Shown piece after piece: positions 33,061 to 43,708 of a DNA stretch of 64,000 bases. Origin of the DNA: Marinobacter sp. 1-4A (GTDB taxonomy: Bacteria; Pseudomonadota; Gammaproteobacteria; Pseudomonadales; Oleiphilaceae). Within the stretch, counting starts at the first letter, position 1. Every line of letters starts with the position of its first letter. Under the pieces are notes generated by a model. That model searched no databases and was not told the DNA's origin. It saw only the letters and a program-made list of their open reading frames with translations. The DNA lies in the NCBI RefSeq assembly GCF_016597725.1, contig NZ_VCGY01000010.1, forward strand, positions 1-64,000. The letters are read 5' to 3'. A program made the position numbers and the translations under genes.

Positions 33061-36000
33061 ATGCATGTGGTCAGTTGCTCGCAAAATACTCATGTTCCGA
33101 GCTTGCAAGAAAGCTACAAAAACATTGTTCGCTGGATCGGCTGGTTAGTCATTACCATCGCTGCTCTAGTTGTGTTGTCGTGGTTTTTCGATATTGAGGC
33201 AGGAAAGCGCATACTGCCAGCCTTCCAATCCATGAAGTTCAACACTGCCCTTTGCTTTCTCGCCTGTGGCCTCATTTTTCAGCGTATATCGATACCTGGT
33301 AAAGCCATGAGCCGAGACTCTATTGTCGCCTCTCTGGCTTTTCTCATAGTCTTGATATCGGGGGTGACGCTTCTTGAATATGGAATAGGCTGGCAACTGG
33401 GCATTGACCAGATTCTGGTGAAAGACCTAGAAACACCAGCACAAGAATGGCCTGGGCGCATGTCTGCAGCCACCGCATTATGTTTCAGCATGATAGGTGG
33501 CGGCTGGCTCGCCACAATGCTTACGGCTCGCTACGCAGCACTGATTCTGCAGACTTTGGCACTGATGGTAATCATGATCAGCGGCGCAGTGCTAATTGGC
33601 TATGCGTTCGGCGTGCACAAATTCAAGCTGGTTGTTTTCTCCACCATGGCGGTACACACGTCTTTGCTGTTAGTGCTCTGCGGCGCCTGCATGCTCTTTG
33701 CCCGACCTGATGAAAGCCTTATGAGATCCGCTGCAAGTTCATACATTGGTGGGCGCTCTCTTCGTAGGCTAATGCCTTTCATTATCGTTACACCGGTGCT
33801 AACTGGCTGGCTGAGCATGCAGGGTGTGATGGCGGACTACTATTCCCCTGCATTCGGCTTTGCACTGAGCAGTCTCTCCAGCATTCTCGTGCTTGGCTTC
33901 GTAGGCTGGCGTGGGGCGGATGCCCTGAACCGCGAGGAAGAGCGCTTCCGCTCAACGATAGACTCATCGCCTGTTGCTACGATCATGATCGACGACAGTG
34001 GCACTATTCAAATGGCCAACCAGCTCGCTCACTCTCTGTTCCTCTATCCAGCAGGCCGACTATTGGGCCAGTCAGTAGAGCAACTGGTTCCAAAAGGAGC
34101 CCGCAAGGGCCATGTAGGGTTTCGCCATGACTACCTGCGCAAGCCTGAGGCGCGAATGATGGGGGCTGGTCGGGACCTGTTTGCTCTGCGTCAGGATGGA
34201 ACAGAGTTTCCGGCTGAAATTGCGTTGAACCCTGTCCAAACGGCAGATGGGCACTATGTATTGGCTGCGATTGTAGATATTACTGAGCGTGTGGAGGCCA
34301 AGCGTAAAATCTTGCGCTTGAACCGCATCCACAAAGTTCTTAGCGGAATCAATACGCTGATTGTGCGCGTAAAAAGTTGCGATGTTTTATATGAAGAAGC
34401 GACACGAATCACTGTGGAAGAGGGTGATTTACCAGCTGCACTTGTAGTGCAGCAAGACAGGGCGACGGGTAGGTGCGACATTTTGTACGCCCATGCTACC
34501 GATGAGCGACTTCAGGATCGGGGTTTGTCTACCTTCGAGATTCATACCGTTCGTGAATGTTTGAACAATCACCGGGTCGCTATTCGTAGTGATTTGGCAG
34601 AGCATTGTGACAGCGTGGATTGTGAAGGGTTGGCTGGTCTGGGTGTGCGGGCGCTTGGGGCGTTTCCGTTGACTGCGAGGGATAGTGCGCAAGGCGTAGC
34701 GCTAGTGCTTTATCGGGATGAGCCGTTTTCGTTCGATGAAGTAGAAATGAAACTGCTTCATGAGGTCGCGGGCGATATCGCATTCGCGATCGATAACCTG
34801 GAAAAAAGCCAGCAACTGGAGTATCTGACGCACTTTGATAGTGTAACGGCGCTTCCGAATCGCTTGTTACTGGCCGACCGGTTGCAGCAAGCGTTGTTTC
34901 AGGCTGATAGCCAGCAAGGCGTTCTCTGCGTTTTGTATGTAAACATCGACCGTTTTAAACAAATCAACGACAGCTTGGGGCACGCTGGCGGTGATGATGT
35001 ACTTAGGGAGGTAGCGAAACGGATAGGTGATTGCGTTGGCAAGGGCGATACCGTATCTCGCTGGGGAGCCGATGAGTTTATTGTTTTGCTTCCAGGTCAG
35101 AGTGCCGCAGAAGTCTCGGATGTCGCGAAATGTATAGTGGGTGAGCTGCACTCAGTTATCGTGATGGAGGACGGTCGGGAGCTCTTTGTCTCGTGCAGTA
35201 TGGGCATTGCAGAATACCCGCGCAGCGGAAAAGACATGGATGCGGTAATTAACAGTGCCCGAAGTGCTATGGCAGCTATCAAAGCACAAGGGGGCAATGA
35301 CTATCAGCACTTCGATCCTGTTAGCGATGATGCGCACGGTGATGGTCTGGCGCTGGAGACCTCTTTGCGACATGCGCTGCGTAGGAATCAGTTCCAGCTG
35401 CATTATCAACAGCAGATCGAGATTGCCACCGGGCAAGTTGTGGGTCTGGAAGCACTTTTGCGTTGGCAGCACCCGACGGAGGGTATGATAGCGCCAGACC
35501 GCTTTATCCCGCTGGCAGAAAAAACAGGGCTCATCGTTCCAATTGGTGAATGGGTGTTGCGCGAAGCCTGTCGTCAGGGAGCCGCCGGCCTCGGACTAAA
35601 AATGGCTGTGAATCTCTCCGCCCGCCAATTTCACCAGAAAAACCTCGTTGGCGTTATTCAACAGATCCTGAAAGAAACCGGCATGCAACCGGCTAATCTG
35701 GAACTGGAGATCACCGAAAGCGCTCTGTTATACGACGTCGAATCTGCAATAGAAACAATGACAGAGTTGGCAGGCTTGGGCTTGAGCATTTCTCTCGATG
35801 ATTTTGGTACGGGATACTCAAGCCTGAGTTATCTCAAGCGCTTCCCCATAGATACCCTCAAGATCGACAAATCCTTCATTGCAGAGGTAACAACAGATTC
35901 GGGCAGTAGAGTCATTGTGAATACCATTATCGCCATGGCTCATTCGCTAGAACTTAAGGTTGTTGCGGAGGGCGTGGAAACCGAGGATCAACTCGTGCTG

Positions 36001-36090
36001 CTCTATGAGCGCGGTTGTGATCAGGCCCAAGGTTATCTGTTTGCCCGACCACTGCCCTACGACGAAGCGATAAACGCAGGGCGCCCTTGA
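33061..36090 (+). CDS. Membrane PAS-GAF-GGDEF-EAL protein with altered GADEF motif
   Basis: I choose ATG 33061 (1009 aa; GGAAGG upstream). About eight membrane helices come first, then PAS ([17 protein letters not shown]), GAF-like ([20 protein letters not shown]), GGDEF and EAL domains. The cyclase motif is RWGADEF, Gly to Ala at the second position, so cyclase activity is doubtful. The EAL part keeps EALLRWQHP and [19 protein letters not shown], so it should degrade cyclic di-GMP. It is not clearly linked to its neighbours. Confidence 0.92.
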   Translation: MHVVSCSQNTHVPSLQESYKNIVRWIGWLVITIAALVVLSWFFDIEAGKRILPAFQSMKFNTALCFLACGLIFQRISIPGKAMSRDSIVASLAFLIVLISGVTLLEYGIGWQLGIDQILVKDLETPAQEWPGRMSAATALCFSMIGGGWLATMLTARYAALILQTLALMVIMISGAVLIGYAFGVHKFKLVVFSTMAVHTSLLLVLCGACMLFARPDESLMRSAASSYIGGRSLRRLMPFIIVTPVLTGWLSMQGVMADYYSPAFGFALSSLSSILVLGFVGWRGADALNREEERFRSTIDSSPVATIMIDDSGTIQMANQLAHSLFLYPAGRLLGQSVEQLVPKGARKGHVGFRHDYLRKPEARMMGAGRDLFALRQDGTEFPAEIALNPVQTADGHYVLAAIVDITERVEAKRKILRLNRIHKVLSGINTLIVRVKSCDVLYEEATRITVEEGDLPAALVVQQDRATGRCDILYAHATDERLQDRGLSTFEIHTVRECLNNHRVAIRSDLAEHCDSVDCEGLAGLGVRALGAFPLTARDSAQGVALVLYRDEPFSFDEVEMKLLHEVAGDIAFAIDNLEKSQQLEYLTHFDSVTALPNRLLLADRLQQALFQADSQQGVLCVLYVNIDRFKQINDSLGHAGGDDVLREVAKRIGDCVGKGDTVSRWGADEFIVLLPGQSAAEVSDVAKCIVGELHSVIVMEDGRELFVSCSMGIAEYPRSGKDMDAVINSARSAMAAIKAQGGNDYQHFDPVSDDAHGDGLALETSLRHALRRNQFQLHYQQQIEIATGQVVGLEALLRWQHPTEGMIAPDRFIPLAEKTGLIVPIGEWVLREACRQGAAGLGLKMAVNLSARQFHQKNLVGVIQQILKETGMQPANLELEITESALLYDVESAIETMTELAGLGLSISLDDFGTGYSSLSYLKRFPIDTLKIDKSFIAEVTTDSGSRVIVNTIIAMAHSLELKVVAEGVETEDQLVLLYERGCDQAQGYLFARPLPYDEAINAGRP

Positions 36091-36148
36091 CCACTTTGCT
36101 TTTTTGTCTCCGCTGGGCTGCACCATAACTGAGCGCATTGCTTCAGGG

Positions 36149-36258
36149 TGCACATTATTGGGCTCCTGCCTATTCGTTATAGCGCTAAAGCTCTTCTCAT
36201 TTTATGCTCTAATTAACTGAAAAAATTCATTTATTTAAGGTTTGGATCGCCTGATGCA
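36149..36258 (+). promoter_or_regulatory. Possible NtrC/sigma-54 control region of urtA
   Basis: TTGGATCGCCTGATGCA (36242-36258) has the GG-N10-GC spacing of sigma-54 promoters but only a partial consensus. GCAC-attatt-GGGC at 36150-36163 loosely resembles an NtrC half-site pair about 90 bp upstream. Urea uptake genes are commonly under nitrogen control. This is suggestive only. Confidence 0.3.
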
Positions 36259-36316
36259 TAAGAGGTTGCGTGACTGACGAACGACGCAACTCCCTAAGAA
36301 TGCAAAGGACGATGAA

Positions 36317-37615
36317 ATGAGCATCAAAAAACATGTGAAGCTAGGACTGTCTGCACTGGCACTCTCCATCTCTTTCAGCTCCGTTGCTGCGGAAGACCCT
36401 ATCAAGGTCGGCATTCTGCACTCCCTCTCCGGCACCATGGCGATCAGTGAGTCCACCCTGAAAGACACCATGCTAATGCTGATTCAAAAGCAGAACGACG
36501 CTGGCGGCGTACTGGGACGCAAGCTTGAACCTGTGGTTGTCGACCCTGCATCCAACTGGCCTCTGTTTGCGGAAAAGGCACGTGAGCTGCTAGCAAAAGA
36601 AAAGGTAGACGTAATCTTTGGCAACTGGACCTCGGTTTCCCGTAAATCGGTACTGCCCGTGATAGAAGAGCTAAACGGCTTACTGTTTTATCCGGTTCAG
36701 TACGAGGGTGAAGAATCTTCCGAGAACGTGTTCTACACAGGAGCCGCACCCAACCAACAAGCCATTCCGGCGGTCGATTACCTGATGAACGATATCGGTG
36801 TTGAGCGCTGGGTTTTGGCCGGTACAGATTACGTTTATCCTCGCACCACCAACAAAATCCTTGAGACCTACCTCAAGGGCAAAGGCGTGGCGGCTGCAGA
36901 CATCATGATTAACTACACGCCATTTGGTCATTCCAACTGGCAAGCTATTGTTTCCGACATTAAGGCATTTGGTGGGGCAGGTAAGAAGACTGCAGTGGTC
37001 TCCACCATCAACGGCGATGCCAATGTGCCGTTCTATCGTGAGTTGGGTAATCAGGGTATAGATGCTGCAGACATCCCAGTAGTGGCCTTCTCCGTGGGTG
37101 AGCAAGAGTTGTCTGGTATAGACACTGGCCCTCTGGTCGGGCATCTGGCGGCTTGGAATTATTTCATGAGCGTGGAGAGCGATGCCAACTACGATTTCAT
37201 CGATGCTTGGGTTGCCTACTCCGATAATGAAGGTGCTGTGACCAACGATCCCATGGAAGCCCACTACATCGGCTTCAATATGTACATTGAGGCCGTGAAA
37301 AAGGCGGGTTCTGCTGACGTGGATGCAGTGAAAGACGCCATCATCGGCGTTTCTGTTCCTAACCTCACCGGTGGCTTTGCCACCATGATGCCTAACCATC
37401 ACATCACCAAGCCGGTGCTGATCGGCGAAATCCAGGACAACGGGCAGTTCTCAATCGTTTGGGAAACGCCGTCTACTGTTGCGGGCGATGCCTGGTCTGA
37501 TTTCCTTCCAGGCTCCAAAGATCTGATCAGTGACTGGCGCAAACCGCTGTTCTGCGGAAACTTCAATGTGGTTTCAGGAACCTGCGGTGGACAAGCGAAA
37601 GTTGCTGCCGAGTAA
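36317..37615 (+). CDS. urtA: Urea ABC transporter, substrate-binding protein
   Basis: The 432-residue protein has a signal peptide ending at SVAAEDPIKVG. GILHSLSGTMAISESTLKD, NDAGGVLGRKLEPVVVDPAS and GNWTSVSRKSVLPVIEE are the UrtA pattern. The periplasmic protein binds urea for UrtBCDE. It heads the urt-ure cluster and is separated from urtB by a 100-bp gap with a terminator-like hairpin, which would make urtA the most abundant message. Confidence 0.96.
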   Translation: MSIKKHVKLGLSALALSISFSSVAAEDPIKVGILHSLSGTMAISESTLKDTMLMLIQKQNDAGGVLGRKLEPVVVDPASNWPLFAEKARELLAKEKVDVIFGNWTSVSRKSVLPVIEELNGLLFYPVQYEGEESSENVFYTGAAPNQQAIPAVDYLMNDIGVERWVLAGTDYVYPRTTNKILETYLKGKGVAAADIMINYTPFGHSNWQAIVSDIKAFGGAGKKTAVVSTINGDANVPFYRELGNQGIDAADIPVVAFSVGEQELSGIDTGPLVGHLAAWNYFMSVESDANYDFIDAWVAYSDNEGAVTNDPMEAHYIGFNMYIEAVKKAGSADVDAVKDAIIGVSVPNLTGGFATMMPNHHITKPVLIGEIQDNGQFSIVWETPSTVAGDAWSDFLPGSKDLISDWRKPLFCGNFNVVSGTCGGQAKVAAE

Positions 37616-37640
37616 GGTTTGAAGCGGGCTTTTCCGTTTC

Positions 37641-37672
37641 GCGGGCGAGGGTTTCTCCTCGTCCGCTTTTTT
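37641..37672 (+). terminator. Intrinsic terminator/attenuator between urtA and urtB
   Basis: GCGGGCGAGG (37641-37650) pairs with CCTCGTCCGC (37657-37666) with one G-T pair, and six T follow. It probably limits transcription into urtB. Confidence 0.75.
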
Positions 37673-37715
37673 ACCGCTGCATGTAATCTCTTACTTAACC
37701 GAACAGGAATCAACG

Positions 37716-39320
37716 ATGAGCACCTTTAGACTGCTCAGTCATCTGATGTTCGCCTGCTTTCTACTTTATTCAAGCCTTTCGCATGCGCAAGTAGAAGACA
37801 CAGATGCACAACAGATGCTCACCGCACTGGCAGACTCTTCATTCGCGCAAAAGAAACAGGTGGTCAGCCAGATCGCCGGTAGTGGTGATGAACGCGCGCG
37901 AGGCTGGCTTGAGTCGTTCGCCAACAACAAATTAGGGCGTATCGAATCCAGCGGACAATTCATTATCGTGCTGGATAACCGGGGCCGTGACTGGACCGTG
38001 GAAAGTGCGCTCACCGGCAAAAGTCTCGGTGAAATGTCGCGTCGCGATATAGACACCATTCGTGCTAATAACGCGCTGCGCAAGGAGCTTGAAAGCATTC
38101 TTTCGGTGATTGATCTGAATAGCCCGGAAGAGCAAATCCGCTTAACCGCTGCCCGTGCTCTTAAAGGTGGCGTAGATGACGCGCTGGCCGAGCAGCTTCC
38201 TGAATGGATGAGTAACGAACAAAGTGACTCCGTTCGGGCGGCACTCGCCGAGGCTCTGGCTATTTATAAAGTGGAAGAGCAGGGGGACATTGCTGCTGTA
38301 GCCACTCTTTCCGGCAGTCTCAACTCACAAGCCCGAGCTGCTCTGCAGCAAGCTATGCGCAGCGACGATGACGCTCTGGTAGCCGCAGCCACAGGGGCCA
38401 TGGCGAGCATTGAACGAAAGCTGAAACTAAACCGCGCCGCCGAGACCTTGTATTTCGGGTTGTCCCTCGGCTCCGTTCTGGTACTGGCTGCCATTGGACT
38501 TGCGATCACGTTCGGCGTGATGGGCGTCATCAACATGGCCCATGGCGAACTTATGATGCTGGGTGCCTACACCACCTGGGGCATGCAGCAATTGCTGCCC
38601 GGCCAGCCCGGTTTGGCGTTGATTCTGTCTATTCCCGCCGGATTTCTGGTGGCGGCACTGGCGGGCATCGCCATAGAACGCACGGTGATCCAGCACCTGA
38701 AAGGCCGACCGCTGGAAACCCTGCTGGCGACTTTTGGTGTCAGCCTGATTCTGCAGCAACTTGTGCGCACCCTCATCTCACCGCTGAACCGCACCGTGAT
38801 CACTCCGGACTGGATGAGCGGCTCAGTGATGATCAATGAAGCACTGTCGTTAACGCTAAACCGCCTGTACGTGATCGGCTTTGCGCTGGTGGTGTTCGCA
38901 GGTTTGATGCTGATTATGCGCAAGACTCGCCTCGGGCTGGAAGTGCGCGCAGTTACCCAGAACCGAGCCATGGCTCGCTCTATGGGCATCAAGGCGACGA
39001 GAGTGGATATCTTAACCTTCGCGCTGGGTTCCGGCGTGGCGGGGCTGGCCGGCGTTGCCCTTTCCCAGATCACCAACGTTGGCCCCAATCTGGGCCAGAG
39101 CTACATCATCGACTCCTTCATGGTGGTGGTATTCGGCGGCGTGGGTAACCTCTGGGGCACCCTGCTGGCGGGCATGACGCTTGGCACCCTTAACCAGCTT
39201 CTGGAGCCTTGGGCCGGTGCAGTGCTCGCCAAGATTCTAGTCTTGGTGTTCATTATCTTGTTCATTCAAAAGCGCCCCCGGGGACTCTTCCCCCAAAAGG
39301 GCCGTGCGGCAGAGGGTTAA
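37716..39320 (+). CDS. urtB: Urea ABC transporter permease UrtB
   Basis: The 534-residue protein has a signal peptide and a soluble N-terminal domain of about 230 residues with HEAT-like helical repeats, then the LivH-type permease from GLSLGSVLVLAAIGLAITFG on. The long N-terminal extension is usual in proteobacterial UrtB. DSFMVVVFGGVGNLWGTLLA is the conserved transmembrane loop. With UrtC it forms the membrane channel. urtC follows after 3 bp. Confidence 0.95.
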   Translation: MSTFRLLSHLMFACFLLYSSLSHAQVEDTDAQQMLTALADSSFAQKKQVVSQIAGSGDERARGWLESFANNKLGRIESSGQFIIVLDNRGRDWTVESALTGKSLGEMSRRDIDTIRANNALRKELESILSVIDLNSPEEQIRLTAARALKGGVDDALAEQLPEWMSNEQSDSVRAALAEALAIYKVEEQGDIAAVATLSGSLNSQARAALQQAMRSDDDALVAAATGAMASIERKLKLNRAAETLYFGLSLGSVLVLAAIGLAITFGVMGVINMAHGELMMLGAYTTWGMQQLLPGQPGLALILSIPAGFLVAALAGIAIERTVIQHLKGRPLETLLATFGVSLILQQLVRTLISPLNRTVITPDWMSGSVMINEALSLTLNRLYVIGFALVVFAGLMLIMRKTRLGLEVRAVTQNRAMARSMGIKATRVDILTFALGSGVAGLAGVALSQITNVGPNLGQSYIIDSFMVVVFGGVGNLWGTLLAGMTLGTLNQLLEPWAGAVLAKILVLVFIILFIQKRPRGLFPQKGRAAEG

Positions 39321-39323
39321 GCT

Positions 39324-40448
39324 ATGTGGTTAATGAGACCTTTGCAGGAACGTTCAACTCGAATTTTTTTGGGTGTGCTCTTCGCCTCTCTTGTGATCGT
39401 GAGTGTGCTGCATGTGTTCATGCCGCAGAACAGCGCGCTGTATGTAAGCGCCTACACCGTTACGCTGTTGGGCAAGTACCTGTGTTATGCGTTGTTGGCG
39501 GTGGCGGTCGATTTGGTGTGGGGGTACCTCGGTATTCTCAGTCTGGGCCATGGCGCTTTTTTCGCGCTCGGTGGTTACGCCATGGGCATGTATCTAATGC
39601 GCCAGATAGGAGATCGCGGCGTGTATGGCGACCCGGTGCTGCCGGATTTCATGGTGTTTCTGAACTGGCAGGAACTGCCCTGGTATTGGCTAGGTTTCGA
39701 CATGGCTTGGTTCGCCTTCATCATGGTGCTGTTGGCCCCGGGCCTTCTGGCTCTGGTGTTTGGCTTCCTCGCCTTCCGCTCCCGGGTAACCGGGGTGTAC
39801 CTCTCCATCATCACCCAGGCGCTGACCTTCGCACTGATGCTGGCCTTTTTCCGCAATGAGATGGGCTTCGGTGGCAATAACGGCCTGACCGATTTTAAAG
39901 ACATTCTTGGCTTTGATCTGCGCACTGATGCCACCCGGCTCGGTCTGTTCATCGCTACGGGCATCGCACTGGCCATCGGTTATGTGATCTGCCGCGGCAT
40001 TGTGACCAGCAAGTTGGGCCGCGTGAGTGTGGCCTGCCGGGATGCCGAGGCACGCACACGCTTCCTCGGTTACCGGGTGGAGCGGGTGCAGCTGTTCGTG
40101 TTTGTGGTCTCCGCCATGCTCGCCGGTGTGGCGGGTGCGCTCTATGTGCCTCAGGTGGGCATTATCAACCCCAGTGAATTCTCGCCGCTGTTCTCTATTG
40201 AAGTAGTGGTTTGGGTGGCACTCGGTGGCCGCGCCACTCTCTACGGTGCTGTTATCGGCGCCATATTGGTGAATTACGGCAAAACCGTGTTCACCGGCAT
40301 CATGCCAGACGCTTGGCTCTTTGCTCTAGGTGGCCTGTTTGTTCTGGTTACCGTGTTCCTGCCCAAAGGTATCGCAGGCCTGCTGTTCCGCACCAAGAAA
40401 GCCGATAACACCGACAAACCGCCCACCGCACATGAGGCTATCGCATGA
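39324..40448 (+). CDS. urtC: Urea ABC transporter permease UrtC
   Basis: The 374-residue LivM-type permease has VDLVWGYLGILSLGHGAFFA, FRSRVTGVYLSIITQALTFA and NPSEFSPLFSIEVVVWVALG, the hallmarks of UrtC. About ten membrane helices. Its stop overlaps the urtD start by 4 bp. Confidence 0.95.
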   Translation: MWLMRPLQERSTRIFLGVLFASLVIVSVLHVFMPQNSALYVSAYTVTLLGKYLCYALLAVAVDLVWGYLGILSLGHGAFFALGGYAMGMYLMRQIGDRGVYGDPVLPDFMVFLNWQELPWYWLGFDMAWFAFIMVLLAPGLLALVFGFLAFRSRVTGVYLSIITQALTFALMLAFFRNEMGFGGNNGLTDFKDILGFDLRTDATRLGLFIATGIALAIGYVICRGIVTSKLGRVSVACRDAEARTRFLGYRVERVQLFVFVVSAMLAGVAGALYVPQVGIINPSEFSPLFSIEVVVWVALGGRATLYGAVIGAILVNYGKTVFTGIMPDAWLFALGGLFVLVTVFLPKGIAGLLFRTKKADNTDKPPTAHEAIA

Positions 40449-41269
40449 GTATTTTTCAGGAATTGACCAATCGGGATCGGGTATTTGAATTTCTTGCGCC
40501 CGCGCAGTCCCCGGTAGATGTGCGGCACGGGCCTATCTTATATCTGGAAGATGTGAGTGTGAGCTTTGACGGCTTCAAAGCCATCAACAATCTCAACCTC
40601 ACCATCGACGATGGCGAACTGCGCTGCATCATCGGCCCGAATGGTGCAGGTAAAACCACCATGATGGACATCATCACAGGCAAAACCCGCCCTGACACCG
40701 GCTCGGTGTGGTTTGGCAGCCGCCACAACTTGCTTACAAAAAGTGAACCAGACATTGCCTCTCTAGGTGTAGGGCGAAAGTTTCAGAAACCTACGGTGTT
40801 TGAAGCGTTAACGGTATTTGAAAACTTGGAGCTGGCCATGGCAGCGGACAAGCGGGTCTTCCCAACCTTAACGGCCCAAATGAAACCCGAATACCGGGAT
40901 CGCATTGATGAAGTGTTGGCGTTGATTGGTCTTAAAGAGCTGCGTCAGGCATTCGCTGGCATTCTTTCTCACGGCCAAAAACAGTGGCTGGAAATCGGCA
41001 TGTTGCTGATGCAGAAGCCGCGTTTGTTGCTGGTGGATGAGCCGGTAGCCGGTATGACAGAACAAGAGATGGAACGCACCGCCGAACTACTCACCAGTCT
41101 TGCTGGCAAGCAATCCGTGGTGGTTGTGGAGCATGACATGGGCTTCGTGCGCTCGATTGCTCGCAAAGTGACCGTTTTGCATCAGGGCAGTGTGCTGGCG
41201 GAAGGTTCGATGGATCAGGTGTCCAGCCACCCGGATGTAATCAAGGTGTATCTCGGGGAGGAAGCCTAA
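40445..41269 (+). CDS. urtD: Urea ABC transporter ATPase UrtD
   Basis: The 274-residue LivG-type ATPase has Walker A GPNGAGKTT, an LSHGQKQWLEIGMLL signature (family variant of LSGGQ) and Walker B LLLVDEPVAGMT. It powers urea import with UrtE. Its TAA overlaps the next ATG. Confidence 0.95.
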   Translation: MSIFQELTNRDRVFEFLAPAQSPVDVRHGPILYLEDVSVSFDGFKAINNLNLTIDDGELRCIIGPNGAGKTTMMDIITGKTRPDTGSVWFGSRHNLLTKSEPDIASLGVGRKFQKPTVFEALTVFENLELAMAADKRVFPTLTAQMKPEYRDRIDEVLALIGLKELRQAFAGILSHGQKQWLEIGMLLMQKPRLLLVDEPVAGMTEQEMERTAELLTSLAGKQSVVVVEHDMGFVRSIARKVTVLHQGSVLAEGSMDQVSSHPDVIKVYLGEEA

Positions 41270-41985
41270 TGCTTATAGAAAGCGCGATGCTGAAAATCGA
41301 CAAGCTTAACCAGTATTACGGCGAAAGCCACACGCTGTGGGATCTGGAACTGGAGGTGCCCCAAGGCCAGTGCACCTGCGTGATGGGCCGCAACGGCGTG
41401 GGCAAAACAACTCTGATGAAATGCATCATGGGCGAGGAACCCACCAAAAGCGGCAGCATGGAGTTTGCCCACGACGTGGCGCTTACTAAAAAGAGAATTG
41501 AAGATCGCTCTAGACTTGGTATTGGCTATGTACCTCAGGGACGGCAGATTTTCCCGCTGCTCACAGTAGAAGAGAATCTACGCACAGGCTTGGCCGTGCG
41601 TAAAGACGGGAGCAACAAAATCCCAGCACGAGTGTACGAGTTGTTTCCGGTACTAAAAGAAATGCGCCACCGCCGCGGTGGCGACCTTTCTGGTGGGCAG
41701 CAACAACAGCTCGCCATTGGCCGTGCACTGGTGATCGAGCCCCGCTTGTTGATTCTCGATGAGCCGGGGGAAGGTATTCAGCCAAACATCGTCACCCAGA
41801 TTGGCGAGGTTATCCGCAAATTGATAGAGGAGGACGGCCTAACCGTGCTGCTAGTGGAGCAAAAGTTGCCTTTTGCCCGCAAGTACGCAGATCGTTTCGC
41901 CATTCTTGATCGCGGTCGCCGAGTGGCAGAAGGGGAAATTGCGGGCCTGACTGATGAGCTCATCAAGAAGCATCTCACGGTATGA
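41269..41985 (+). CDS. urtE: Urea ABC transporter ATPase UrtE
   Basis: The 238-residue LivF-type ATPase has Walker A GRNGVGKTT, LSGGQQQQLAIGRAL and LLILDEPGEGIQPNIV, the last being typical of UrtE. ATG 41269 has GGAGG at a good distance; ATG 41287 is a possible alternative. It overlaps ureD by 4 bp, joining uptake and urease genes in one transcript. Confidence 0.95.
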   Translation: MLIESAMLKIDKLNQYYGESHTLWDLELEVPQGQCTCVMGRNGVGKTTLMKCIMGEEPTKSGSMEFAHDVALTKKRIEDRSRLGIGYVPQGRQIFPLLTVEENLRTGLAVRKDGSNKIPARVYELFPVLKEMRHRRGGDLSGGQQQQLAIGRALVIEPRLLILDEPGEGIQPNIVTQIGEVIRKLIEEDGLTVLLVEQKLPFARKYADRFAILDRGRRVAEGEIAGLTDELIKKHLTV

Positions 41986-42905
41986 CAGCTATTCAGCGGC
42001 TAGATGATTACCGGCAATCAGGTTACGAATCAGGGCACCGCTTCGATCTGGAGCGCCGCTGGGCTGCTAGCTTGTCACTTGGTTTTGAAGTGCGAGAGGG
42101 CACGAAGGACAGTGTTGGGAGCAAAGCCGTTACCCGTCTGGCGCACCGAAAACATCACGGCCCTCTCAGAGTGCAGCGACCGTTTTATCCGGAAGGGCGT
42201 AATGGCTGCTGCCACGTGTACCTTTTGCATCCACCAGGTGGGCTAGTGAGTGGCGATGAGCTTCGCATCGATGCTTCGGTGGGAAAGAGTGCACACGTGC
42301 TACTGACTACGCCAGCAGCGGCAAAGCTTTACAAGGCTGACAGCCATGGAGTTGGCTGGGGCCAGCACACCCGCTTGCAGGTTGCTAACAACGGCATCCT
42401 CGAATACTTACCTCAGGAGACGCTCGCCTTTGACGGCTCCAAAGGTCAGCAGAGCACGACCATCGAATTGGAAACCGGCGCAAAGTGTATCGGCTGGGAA
42501 ATTCTCGCCCTTGGCCGGCCAGCCAGCAATCTGCCGTTTGTCTCCGGCTACTTGGAACAGCGCTTTCGCCTGCTAATGAACGGCCGCCCTCTGTGGCTCG
42601 AACGCCAGTTGATGGACCCCGCGCACCCCCGCTTCAAAGGCCACTGGGGTCAGGGCGGCGCTACCGTACAGGCAACCCTCTGGGTGGTCGGCCTCGAAGA
42701 CGAAGCCGCTGCCCTAGAAGAACTCAGAGAAATCCTGCCCGCCAACCATCGCTGGGCTGTCACCCGCCGCCGTGGCGTAGTGCTGCTGCGCTATCTAGGG
42801 CAGGAGAGAAACGAAGCCTGGGCGCTATGCCAGCAAGCCTGGGAGCTGCTGAGGCCAAGACTCACCGGCCAGCCGGCCATGGTGCCTCGAATATGGCTGA
42901 CCTGA
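41982..42905 (+). CDS. ureD: Urease accessory protein UreD (UreH)
   Basis: The 307-residue protein has HHGPLRVQRPFYPEG, CHVYLLHPPGGLVSGDEL, LLTTPAAAKLYKA and QETLAFDGSKG, as in UreD. It is the scaffold that loads nickel into apo-urease with UreF and UreG. It overlaps urtE by 4 bp. A 172-bp gap with a long hairpin follows before ureA. Confidence 0.95.
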   Translation: MTAIQRLDDYRQSGYESGHRFDLERRWAASLSLGFEVREGTKDSVGSKAVTRLAHRKHHGPLRVQRPFYPEGRNGCCHVYLLHPPGGLVSGDELRIDASVGKSAHVLLTTPAAAKLYKADSHGVGWGQHTRLQVANNGILEYLPQETLAFDGSKGQQSTTIELETGAKCIGWEILALGRPASNLPFVSGYLEQRFRLLMNGRPLWLERQLMDPAHPRFKGHWGQGGATVQATLWVVGLEDEAAALEELREILPANHRWAVTRRRGVVLLRYLGQERNEAWALCQQAWELLRPRLTGQPAMVPRIWLT

Positions 42906-42922
42906 AATTTGGTGTAAGAACA

Positions 42923-43020
42923 GAGCGGGGCAAACCGTCCGGGGCACGTTGTGAATACGTCCCTGTACGCTTGACAAAAACATCCCTGTTTTTGACATCC
43001 CCGGACGGTTTGCCCCGCTC
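42923..43020. repeat. Long palindromic element A between ureD and ureA
   Basis: A perfect 22-bp inverted repeat (42923-42944 with 42999-43020) encloses a 54-nt loop. The loop holds a 7-bp inner hairpin (CAAAAAC/GTTTTTG, 42975-42981 and 42988-42994) and a 25-nt segment (42951-42975) that equals, 23 of 25, the reverse complement of 46685-46709 in element B. The stems of the two elements differ wholly in sequence. It could be a mobile palindromic repeat or an RNA structure for the operon message. Confidence 0.85.
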
Positions 43021-43077
43021 AGTTCATAAGCATTTGGTATCGGCCTGCCAAGAAATACGAGTTAAACGGAGGACAAA

Positions 43078-43380
43078 ATGGAACTGACACCTAGAGATAA
43101 AGACAAGCTGCTGCTATTTACCGCAGCGCTGCTGGCCGAGCGTCGCAAAGCCCGCGGCCTGAAACTGAATTACCCGGAAGCCATTGCCCTGATCAGCGCT
43201 GAAATCATGGAAGGCGCCAGAGCGGGGCGGTCCGTTGCGGAGTTAATGAGTAGCGGCGCGGACATTCTGACCCGCGAAGACGTCATGGATGGGATCGCCG
43301 ACATGATCCCGGAAGTGCAGGTGGAGGCCACCTTCCCGGACGGCACCAAGCTTGTCACCGTCCACAACCCGATTGTTTGA
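43078..43380 (+). CDS. ureA: Urease gamma subunit
   Basis: The 100-residue protein, [20 protein letters not shown] and [20 protein letters not shown] up to VTVHNPIV, is UreA of usual length. It forms the (alpha-beta-gamma)3 nickel enzyme that splits urea to ammonia and carbamate. AACGGAGG precedes the ATG. Confidence 0.97.
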   Translation: MELTPRDKDKLLLFTAALLAERRKARGLKLNYPEAIALISAEIMEGARAGRSVAELMSSGADILTREDVMDGIADMIPEVQVEATFPDGTKLVTVHNPIV

Positions 43381-43390
43381 GGAACACGCC

Positions 43391-43708
43391 ATGATTCCCG
43401 GCGAATACCAACTCAAAGACGACGACATAGAACTGTGCGCCGGTCGACCGCGCATCTCATTAGATGTGGCCAACACTGGCGATCGCCCTATTCAGATCGG
43501 ATCCCATTATCACTTCGCCGAAGCCAACCCCGGTTTGCTTTTCGACCGTAATCAAGCAAAGGGGTACCGGTTGGACGTAGCTGCGGGCACCGCGATTCGC
43601 TTCGAGCCGGGCCAGGTTCGGCAAGCCACCCTAATTCCGTTTTCAGGCAATCGCGAGATCTATGGCTTCCGTGGCGATGTGATGGGCAAGTTGGAGGGCC
43701 CTGAATGA
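43391..43708 (+). CDS. ureB: Urease beta subunit
   Basis: The start at ATG 43391 (105 aa) begins [20 protein letters not shown], as usual for UreB; GGAAC lies upstream. [16 protein letters not shown] and [18 protein letters not shown] are conserved family motifs. Overlaps ureC by 4 bp. Confidence 0.97.
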   Translation: MIPGEYQLKDDDIELCAGRPRISLDVANTGDRPIQIGSHYHFAEANPGLLFDRNQAKGYRLDVAAGTAIRFEPGQVRQATLIPFSGNREIYGFRGDVMGKLEGPE

